Shown: in pieces, positions 7,440 to 12,207 of the stretch | How positions within the stretch are numbered: position 1 is the stretch's first letter | Layout of the letters: each line of letters starts with the position of its first letter | NCBI GenBank assembly: GCA_964565415.1 | Contig: CAZMEX010000078.1 | Span: 1-12,207, forward strand | From: JAIOSM01 sp964565415 | GTDB lineage: Bacteria; Desulfobacterota; Desulfobacteria; Desulfobacterales; Desulfobacteraceae | Length of the DNA: 12,207 nt | Reading direction: 5' to 3' | The notes under the pieces: model-generated | The model's database searches: none | What the model was told of the DNA's origin: nothing | Seen by the model: only the letters and a program-made list of their open reading frames with translations | Position numbers and translations under genes: made by a program

Positions 7440-8234
7440 TTAGTTTATTTCCAAAGGGCTTTTAAATCCACTGGAACCCTCGGAGGTTGCTTCCGGTAGT
7501 AAAGATTCACCCTCGGGCTCGCCAAAAATAACAGTCTTCACAGAATCTACAGTACTGGTCATTTCGTCGGTCAACGTGCCATACATATTACCCAGCTCAA
7601 TAATAATCTTTTCTCTGGATATCTCAGCTTCCATTAAATCAATAAAATTTATTACCTCACTGCTGTCCAGATAAATCTCAGCTGCAAGCGTGGCAAGTGA
7701 ATTTTTGCTGCTTGAAGAAATCAATCTATGATATTTTGCAAACCTTTTACTTAAAGAAAAACGCCCATTATACACTTTAGGTTTTGCTTTTTTTGATAAC
7801 ATGCGCTGAATATCTGCTGGAGTGGCTTTCTTGCCCAGTTCTTTTCTGAGATTTCTTTCAATTCCGGCGTTTGTAATCTGGATAGTATTGCGCATTTCCG
7901 GCAAGCTTGCTTTCATGATATCAAGCATTGCATTATACTTTTCCCCGATCTGTTTTGCAATTTCCTCACACCCTGGATCTGATGAATTTTCGCACCCCGA
8001 TGCCGTGTAAAGCTGCATCTGATTTTCAAGTTCAAGAATCACTCCTTTAAGATCAGTTTCCATCTGCTTTGCTATTCTTCCAGTATTTTTCAAATGTTCG
8101 GTTACTTCTCTTGGGAAAAGCTTAAGCCTTGGACTTGTTGCAGCAAACCCGTTTATATTTAAAAAACTTATAAACATTAATGCCAAAATTGCATTAATTA
8201 CCAACCTCTTTTGCATTACATTACTCTTATTCAT
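7440..8234 (-). CDS. Exported helical protein, function unknown
   Basis: The 264-residue protein has a Sec signal peptide (about 1-31, cleavage after GFA) and then long, charged, helix-prone stretches (about 40-130 and 150-230), suggesting a periplasmic helical bundle or coiled coil. Cys81 and Cys89 bracket a short acidic loop and could form a disulfide. The C-terminal ~25 residues are Ser/Glu/Pro-rich and probably disordered. The start is firm: AGGAGG lies six to seven bases before the ATG. The gene overlaps the end of the preceding gene by eight bases, so translation is probably coupled. No family is recognised. Its position directly before the lipoprotein and channel genes suggests a periplasmic structural part. 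Confidence 0.8.
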   Translation of the reverse strand: MNKSNVMQKRLVINAILALMFISFLNINGFAATSPRLKLFPREVTEHLKNTGRIAKQMETDLKGVILELENQMQLYTASGCENSSDPGCEEIAKQIGEKYNAMLDIMKASLPEMRNTIQITNAGIERNLRKELGKKATPADIQRMLSKKAKPKVYNGRFSLSKRFAKYHRLISSSSKNSLATLAAEIYLDSSEVINFIDLMEAEISREKIIIELGNMYGTLTDEMTSTVDSVKTVIFGEPEGESLLPEATSEGSSGFKSPLEIN

Positions 8235-8751
8235 TTTTTTCCTCCTGGTTTAATTTAAGGCTTATTCCTGTTTTTTCTATTAAACTTATCTTGTCATAAC
8301 GATCCTGTTCATCTTCGTATAGAAAATAGGTCATAAATTCTCCTACAGCTGTTCTCTCTGCTACACAAACAACTGAACTATTTGAAGATATATATTTTGA
8401 AAACCCTTCTGCTTTACTCAGCAAATCAAACGGCTGCCAGAAATATTGTTTTTGTGCCAGATTTTCTGCTGTAACAACTTCGGTTATTTGCGTAATACCA
8501 GACTCTATATCAGGTTTAATATCTTTCTCAACAATAGGGGCAACAACAGGCTCAAAACCTGGTTCAGCCTCTTCCTTTTTACTGCTGACCGGGTCTATGA
8601 CTTTTGTTACAGAAGTGACTGCCTTACTAATTGTCTGCTTAATTTCTTTTTTATTAGAAGGGTTAAAATCAATTGTAGCAAAGTGATTAAACCCAAACCA
8701 TAAAATACTCGCGATAATTAATCCTGTGATAAATCCTGCTATTCTTTTCAT
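8227..8751 (-). CDS. Inner-membrane-anchored protein, function unknown; first gene of the eight-gene operon
   Basis: The 174-residue protein has a short basic start (MKR) and one hydrophobic helix (about 5-24) with no clear cleavage site, so it is probably anchored with its C-terminus in the periplasm. Residues about 30-100 are a Lys/Glu/Pro/Val-rich extended linker. Residues about 100-165 form a compact domain beginning YFWQPF, with one cysteine (Cys129) and strands around SVVCVAER and FMTYFLYED. No family is recognised. The plan of one helix, a linker and a small periplasmic domain parallels the ExbD-like protein and could link the motor to other layers. AAGGGA precedes the ATG at a normal distance. 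Predicted promoter site A lies 45 bases upstream. Confidence 0.78.
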   Translation of the reverse strand: MKRIAGFITGLIIASILWFGFNHFATIDFNPSNKKEIKQTISKAVTSVTKVIDPVSSKKEEAEPGFEPVVAPIVEKDIKPDIESGITQITEVVTAENLAQKQYFWQPFDLLSKAEGFSKYISSNSSVVCVAERTAVGEFMTYFLYEDEQDRYDKISLIEKTGISLKLNQEEKNE

Positions 8752-8796
8752 GATTATTCCCTTTGAAAATTAATTACATATCCTGTCTGTAAATAA

Positions 8797-8820
8797 TATC
8801 GAATGGAATTTTGAAATTTC
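8797..8820 (-). promoter_or_regulatory. Predicted sigma-28-like promoter (site A) for the eight-gene envelope operon
   Basis: On the minus strand this reads GAAAT (8820-8816), 14 bases, then CGATA (8801-8797), 45 bases before the first start codon. The CATTCGATAT around the -10 is identical to site B. The fixed half-site spacing shared with sites B and C, and the presence of a FliA/WhiG-like sigma gene nearby, support the call. Confidence 0.6.
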
Positions 8821-8906
8821 TAAAAAATGATTGTGAAAGAAAATCAATTTGTTTCTTGTATTAACAGAATATCTGATTTTTATTGAAAAAACCTTTTTGT
8901 ATGGCA

Positions 8907-8923
8907 GGTATTTTTTAAATACC
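8907..8923. repeat. Inverted repeat in the gap between the Lon-like gene and the envelope operon
   Basis: Perfect seven-base arms (GGTATTT and AAATACC) flank a TTT loop. On the minus strand a run of T follows about 15 bases later. It could be a weak terminator for the sigma/anti-sigma/Lon unit, or an operator upstream of promoter site A. The T run is too distant for a textbook intrinsic terminator. Confidence 0.3.
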
Positions 8924-8940
8924 GAAACAGAATAGCGTGG

Positions 8941-8953
8941 TATCAATTTGATA
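8941..8953. repeat. Short palindrome TATCAA-T-TTGATA
   Basis: Perfect six-base arms flank one central base, in the same 252-base gap, about 120 bases upstream of promoter site A. Its size and symmetry fit a dimeric repressor or activator site, but a chance match in AT-rich DNA is possible. No second copy was noticed near the other promoters. Confidence 0.25.
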
Positions 8954-9003
8954 ATATTTACAAGCAATACTGACGTTTATATTGAGACAAGGTTATTTTT
9001 ATC

Positions 9004-9795
9004 TTACGAAAACCCCTTATCATCAGCAGGTATAGTTTCAGTAGGTATAGTCTTGACAGGTATAGTTTTAACAGGATCAGCTTTTTTCTCAATTACAGGT
9101 TGTTTTATTTTTGCAGGATCTCTGTTTGTGCTGGTGCTGCTCTTTAAAGTATAATAATAAACACCTGCTGCTATCAATAATGCTGTTACAGCACCAATTA
9201 ATAGTTTGATATTTTTTTTTGTATTTCTGGATGACAATTCAGCTTTAAATAGAACATCAAAAAGATTGCTTACATCGCTTATGCCTATTAATTTAATATT
9301 TTTCTCTTTAATACTCTCTTTTACGCTCTCCGGGATATCTTTTTTATTCCTTTCTGGATAAAAAATAGTATCGTTACTTTGTAAAAGGTTGAGGGCAGCT
9401 TCAAGTTTGGATTGGATGCCTTTTACAGCACCAATTTTACCATTTTCTTCTATAACCCCGGTTGCTGCGATATTGCCCATATCTTTCTTCATTAGTTTTT
9501 GACTAAAAGCAACTATAAATGCGAGCCCGCCACTCTCACCTGCGATATTTCTTTTTGAATTTATCCGTTCTAAAAGTTCAAACCCGACAGAACAGGGTTT
9601 ATATGCAACACCCCTTTTTTCAGCTTCTTTATGAACATTATAGGTTGCTTTTCTTGCTGCAATTTCAAAATCTTCATTATCTCCTGAAACAATGTGTGCA
9701 TCATCTCGTCTTGCATATCCTTTAGGGGTTGCATACAAATCACACCCAACTGAATAACTGCCGTGGCTGTCAAAAAGAAGATAAGTTTTACCCAT
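9004..9795 (-). CDS. Membrane-anchored Lon-type (S16) serine protease domain
   Basis: The 263-residue protein has no signal peptide and no AAA+ ATPase part. Residues about 1-185 match the proteolytic domain of Lon. GESGGLAFIVAFSQK carries the nucleophile Ser88, followed by IAATGVIEENGKIGAVKGIQSKLEAA with the catalytic Lys130 (42 residues on, close to the Ser-Lys gap of Lon), then IFYPERNKKDIPESV as in Lon. One helix (about 196-216) anchors it, leaving the protease in the cytoplasm and a short Pro-rich tail (217-263, repeats of VKTIP type) outside. It starts six bases after the putative anti-sigma gene and is third in that unit. I infer that it acts on the anti-sigma factor in response to an envelope signal, by analogy with the Lon-domain CalpL cleaving CalpT to free a sigma factor in a type III CRISPR system. 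Sequence evidence for the fold is strong; the target is unproven. Confidence 0.85.
   Translation of the reverse strand: MGKTYLLFDSHGSYSVGCDLYATPKGYARRDDAHIVSGDNEDFEIAARKATYNVHKEAEKRGVAYKPCSVGFELLERINSKRNIAGESGGLAFIVAFSQKLMKKDMGNIAATGVIEENGKIGAVKGIQSKLEAALNLLQSNDTIFYPERNKKDIPESVKESIKEKNIKLIGISDVSNLFDVLFKAELSSRNTKKNIKLLIGAVTALLIAAGVYYYTLKSSTSTNRDPAKIKQPVIEKKADPVKTIPVKTIPTETIPADDKGFS
9028..9072 (-). repeat. Three tandem 15-base repeats in the 3' end of the Lon-like gene
   Basis: Units at 9028-9042, 9043-9057 and 9058-9072 all begin AGGTATAGT on the plus strand and diverge in their last bases. They encode the repeated PVKTIP / VKTIP / TETIP segments of the external tail. Being a multiple of three, copy number can change without breaking the frame. 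Confidence 0.8.
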
Positions 9796-9801
9796 TAATT
9801 G

Positions 9802-10359
9802 CTAACCCTTAAATTTTGTAAAAACTACTGTCCATTTAGAAAGATCAAATACTTCTAAATTTTCAGCTTTGCCTGCAGCCCGTCCATTTTTTATTCTTGC
9901 CTTTAAAATATTCTGACCATTTGCATCTTTTACAATTACCATCCCGCCCTCGTAAAATTTTTTTTGTTCAGGAATTGTTTCTATTACAACCATTCCTTTT
10001 AAGGAGTTATCAACTTCAGGAAAAATACCAAGCATAAAACGCGAGCAACTGCTTTTAATATATAGCGGAGTAGCAACGTCTGTGGCAGCAGCTTCCAAAA
10101 AACCAATTGCCATATCAATCTCTTCTGTCTCATCATAATCATCAGCTTTTTCACTGGTTTCTGAAGAAGTCATGGCTTCCCATACTTCAAGGCACACAGG
10201 GCATAGTGATAGGTGGTGTATGTCCTCTGGCTTTGCCTGTTTTATTCCTCCATCAAGAGAAAGCTCATAAAATCTTTCCAATGAAATGTGAGAATCTTTT
10301 TCTATATGATGACGTTCCCATGTATTAAATGCATGTTTTAATGAAATTTTTCTTGCCAT
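9802..10359 (-). CDS. Putative zinc-binding anti-sigma factor (ZAS type) with an added beta-rich domain
   Basis: The 185-residue protein has no signal peptide or membrane helix, so it should be cytoplasmic. Its N-terminal part carries His24-x24-His49-x3-Cys53-x2-Cys56, the ligand spacing of ZAS-domain anti-sigma factors such as ChrR. The surrounding text (FYELSLDGG, then HHLSLCPVCLEVW) follows the family pattern. An acidic stretch (about 68-82) leads to a second domain (about 85-185) with many beta-strands (GMVVIETI, GGMVIVKDANGQ, KWTVVFTKF) and no recognised family, possibly a ligand sensor. It begins five bases after the sigma gene; its RBS (GGAG) lies inside that gene's last codons, so synthesis is coupled. 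Pairing of a ZAS protein with a FliA/WhiG-like rather than an ECF sigma factor is unusual. Anti-sigma function is inferred from motif plus position. Confidence 0.75.
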   Translation of the reverse strand: MARKISLKHAFNTWERHHIEKDSHISLERFYELSLDGGIKQAKPEDIHHLSLCPVCLEVWEAMTSSETSEKADDYDETEEIDMAIGFLEAAATDVATPLYIKSSCSRFMLGIFPEVDNSLKGMVVIETIPEQKKFYEGGMVIVKDANGQNILKARIKNGRAAGKAENLEVFDLSKWTVVFTKFKG

Positions 10360-10364
10360 TTTTT

Positions 10365-11084
10365 TTACTCCAAAGTCCAGTTATTGATTTTCAGACACTC
10401 TTTCATCTCCTGCTCTGCTTGTTTTTGTTTATTACTAACCGTCTGCCTGGAGCAATCAAATTTCTTTGCAATACTGTCCAATGTCATATTATTTAATACT
10501 CTTGAAACAAGTATCAATCTTTTTGCAGCATCTTCAATCGCCTCAAGACATTTCTGCATGATATCTGAAAGTTCTTTCTCCATTACAATATCTTCTCCTG
10601 TTTTTTCAGGTATGGGATCAGCAAATTCTGAAACTTTTTCTTTATCATCAATATCCACCAACGAAACAGCCAGGTCCTGAATTTTATGCACTTTGTCAAG
10701 ACTCCAGCCAAGGTATTCTGCAAGTGCTTGTGCTACAGGTAAAATATTATCTTTTTTAAGATTATCAATCGCCTGCCTTAAAACTTTAACTTGAGAATAC
10801 TTTTGTTGAGGTATCCTGATTAACGGTATTTTTCTGACATGATCCATGATTGCCCAATTTATCTTCATAATGGCATAACTTTGAAAAGGAATTTTTCTTT
10901 CAGAATCAAAGGTTTCATAAGCACTAATAAGACCAATAATGCCCCAATGTCGCAAATCATCCATGGATAGAATATTGTTACTGCTATTTAAACAATACTT
11001 GTAGTATATATTTTTTGCTGCCTGCTTGATCAATTTCATCTCTTTTTTTGAAAACTCATATTTTCCCTGTATGTAAGTGTTCAT
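10365..11084 (-). CDS. Sigma-70 family RNA polymerase sigma factor, group 3 (FliA/WhiG/SigB-like)
   Basis: The 239-residue protein starts at the ATG at 11084; a GTG one codon earlier is too close to the AGGAG. Region 2 (about 17-85) contains DLRHWGIIGLISAYETFD for core binding, then IPFQSYAIMKINWAIMDHVRK, the group 3 equivalent of the FliA segment RIRGAILDELR that reads the -10 element. Region 3 is about 86-150. Region 4 (about 172-233) ends in a helix-turn-helix, MTLDSIAKKFDCSRQTVSNKQ, that reads the -35 element. Region 1.1 is absent, as in alternative sigma factors. It heads a unit with a ZAS-type anti-sigma gene and a Lon-like protease. A copy of the GAAAT-N14-CGATA motif lies just upstream, so it probably drives its own transcription. 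It need not control flagella: no flagellar gene is here. Confidence 0.93.
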   Translation of the reverse strand: MNTYIQGKYEFSKKEMKLIKQAAKNIYYKYCLNSSNNILSMDDLRHWGIIGLISAYETFDSERKIPFQSYAIMKINWAIMDHVRKIPLIRIPQQKYSQVKVLRQAIDNLKKDNILPVAQALAEYLGWSLDKVHKIQDLAVSLVDIDDKEKVSEFADPIPEKTGEDIVMEKELSDIMQKCLEAIEDAAKRLILVSRVLNNMTLDSIAKKFDCSRQTVSNKQKQAEQEMKECLKINNWTLE

Positions 11085-11101
11085 CACTCTCCTGTTTATA
11101 T

Positions 11102-11125
11102 TATCGAGCCAGATAATAAAATTTC
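11102..11125 (-). promoter_or_regulatory. Predicted sigma-28-like promoter (site C) for the sigma/anti-sigma/Lon unit
   Basis: On the minus strand this reads GAAAT (11125-11121), 14 bases, then CGATA (11106-11102). The flank differs from sites A and B (GGCTCGATAATA), so the conserved half-sites are not just a copied block. It lies 17 bases before the sigma start codon, giving a very short leader that still contains the AGGAG at 11089-11093. Confidence 0.55.
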
Positions 11126-11147
11126 AAAAAAATAATTTCAAAAGAAC

Positions 11148-11175
11148 TTGAATTTTTTATTAAATCAGATATTAT
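11148..11175 (+). promoter_or_regulatory. Possible housekeeping-type promoter for the divergent lipoprotein gene
   Basis: TTGAAT (11148-11153) and TATTAT (11170-11175) with a 16-base gap lie 58 bases upstream of the plus-strand lipoprotein start. Such matches are common in AT-rich DNA. No plus-strand GAAAT-N14-CGATA site was found here, so this gene may not belong to the predicted sigma regulon. Confidence 0.25.
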
Positions 11176-11233
11176 TTTTACGCATATATACACTATTTTG
11201 TCAAATTCAACTACTTTTTAAACAGGAGTGAAA

Positions 11234-12207
11234 ATGAAAACGATAGAGCCTGTTATTTCACTGTTTATTTTAATTTTACTGACACTTTTAGTAAGCTGTG
11301 TATCAACTCAACCTGAAGTTATGATAGGGCAAGGTTCTTCTCTTGGCAAGGCAGCTGATCACATTGCAGAAGAAATAGCAAAGACCTATAATTTAAAATC
11401 AAAACAAATACAAATAAGCCCTAATAATTTCTGGGAAAAACAGACTAAAATCAACCTTCCTTTTTCTTCTATGTTGTATGATGCACTTTCACTTTCGCTT
11501 TCAGAAAAAGGTGCTTCCCTGTCTGTTCAGGAAGTTGATGAGAATCCTGTCAGAATGCTTGGTTCTTATACAATCACAAAAGATAGAGTCATTGTTACTG
11601 TACGCTTAAGAAAAATGGGCTTAACCTCTTCAACTGATATAATAGTTGCTCAAGCTTCTATAACAAAATCAACACTTGACCCAAACTGGTTAACTCCAAA
11701 ATTTGACCGTATGGCAAAAACCCTTGTGCGACTGCTTGAGTCAAACTACAAAGGAATTGCTTCAATACCTGTATACACAAAACCACTTACTTTTGCTCCT
11801 TCATTTACAGAAGAACTCTGTATTGGAAAACAGATGCAGATACATATCAATGATGCTCTGGCATTATCTCCCATATTTTTATCCGGGGCATCTTCAGATA
11901 AAAAAAAAGCTGAGCTCACAGGCAGTTATTCAAAATTCGGAGACAACATCAAATTCCATATCTCAATAAAAAATATCCAATCCGGACAGATAATATGTGG
12001 AGCATCTTTTGAAACTCCACTAAATACCATACCACAAGAGCTGCTCCAATCCGGTATAAGCTCCATTGATGATCTTGCCAAAAGTATTGCTAAAAAAATA
12101 ATCAAACAATATCCACAAAAAGAAAAAAACATAATAATATATGCAGGGAAAAACGGATTTTATAATCAAACTCTAAAGGCAGTTACTTTATTTGAAAAAA
12201 GGATACT
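11234..12207 (+). CDS. Lipoprotein with tandem FlgO/LpoB-like domains, 3' end cut by the window
   Basis: The frame is open from the ATG at 11234 to the last base (324 codons, no stop), with AGGAG five bases before the start. The signal peptide ends LLVSC, giving lipidated Cys22 followed by VST, the same junction as the lipoprotein at 3567-4565. The mature part contains two related halves. Each has a strand-helix segment and a central motif: LGSYTITKDRVIVTVRL in the first (about residue 116), and LTGSYSKFGDNIKFHISI in the second (about residue 232). Each ends in a helix (MAKTLVRLLES; LAKSIAKKIIKQ). The reading continues past residue 310 into KNIIIYAGKNGF, possibly a third domain. By eye the fold resembles FlgO or LpoB domains. 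It is divergent from the sigma unit, sharing a 149-base intergenic region. It is probably an outer-membrane lipoprotein of the same envelope system, but its regulation may differ. Confidence 0.82.
   Translation, partial: MKTIEPVISLFILILLTLLVSCVSTQPEVMIGQGSSLGKAADHIAEEIAKTYNLKSKQIQISPNNFWEKQTKINLPFSSMLYDALSLSLSEKGASLSVQEVDENPVRMLGSYTITKDRVIVTVRLRKMGLTSSTDIIVAQASITKSTLDPNWLTPKFDRMAKTLVRLLESNYKGIASIPVYTKPLTFAPSFTEELCIGKQMQIHINDALALSPIFLSGASSDKKKAELTGSYSKFGDNIKFHISIKNIQSGQIICGASFETPLNTIPQELLQSGISSIDDLAKSIAKKIIKQYPQKEKNIIIYAGKNGFYNQTLKAVTLFEKRI

Noticed and set aside
2922..8751. A canonical Tol-Pal, Exb-TonB or Zorya locus
   Set aside because: The gene set lacks TolA, TolB, a TonB C-terminal domain, and the ZorC, ZorD and ZorE proteins. 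The ExbD-like protein has no fused OmpA domain as in MotB or ZorB.
8770..8967. A 65-codon minus-strand frame in the gap between the Lon-like gene and the envelope operon
   Set aside because: It begins at a TTG without a Shine-Dalgarno sequence, has low-complexity AT-driven composition and runs through the predicted promoter site A.
11085..11087. GTG start one codon before the sigma factor ATG
   Set aside because: It would leave only one base between AGGAG and the start codon; the ATG gives a workable spacing.
11926..12132. A 68-codon minus-strand frame at the right end
   Set aside because: It lies opposite the plus-strand lipoprotein gene, whose signal peptide, lipobox and duplicated domain are clear.

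Overview
The window is AT-rich DNA from a Gram-negative bacterium. It has lipoprotein lipoboxes, Sec signal peptides, an OmpA-type peptidoglycan-binding domain and an ExbB/ExbD-type inner-membrane pair. A secreted caspase-like/FGE-type protein together with this envelope set would fit a Desulfobacterota (Desulfobacterales-like) or another large-genome, multicellular or filamentous lineage. That placement is inference from gene content; there is no rRNA or other marker gene here.

Layout. Thirteen genes are on the minus strand and one incomplete gene is on the plus strand. Read in the direction of transcription, the minus-strand genes fall into three units. Unit 1 (11084 to 9004) encodes a FliA/WhiG-like sigma factor, a small protein with a canonical zinc-binding anti-sigma (ZAS) signature, and a Lon-type serine protease domain anchored by one C-terminal membrane helix. 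Unit 2 (8751 to 2922) is a tightly packed eight-gene operon: a membrane-anchored protein, an exported helical protein, a Cys-rich lipoprotein, an ExbB/TolQ/MotA-like channel protein, an ExbD-like protein with a TonB-like Pro/Lys linker, an SLT lytic transglycosylase, a two-domain lipoprotein and an OmpA-family protein. Unit 3 (2808 to 175) encodes an exported protein of unknown function and a secreted caspase-like protein fused to an FGE-type (C-type-lectin-fold) domain. A divergent lipoprotein gene starts at 11234 and runs off the window end.

The strongest non-gene signal is a motif, GAAAT-N14-CGATA, found once upstream of each of the three minus-strand units with identical spacing. Its CGATA half resembles the -10 element of sigma-28 family promoters, and the window encodes a sigma factor of that family. 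I read this as a small dedicated regulon. The sigma factor is probably held by the ZAS protein. The membrane-anchored Lon-like protease is a candidate to destroy the anti-sigma. The outputs would be a proton-motive-force-driven envelope complex with cell-wall remodelling, plus a secreted caspase effector.

The last roughly 130 bases of the caspase/FGE gene change abruptly to high GC and have codon patterns expected of a diversity-generating retroelement variable region. No reverse transcriptase or template repeat is in the window.

Non-coding stretches are short. Bases 1-174 lie downstream of the caspase gene and show no clear terminator. Bases 8752-9003 hold a predicted promoter and two small palindromes. 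Bases 11085-11233 form the divergent promoter region. I saw no tRNA, rRNA, CRISPR array, insertion sequence or phage gene.
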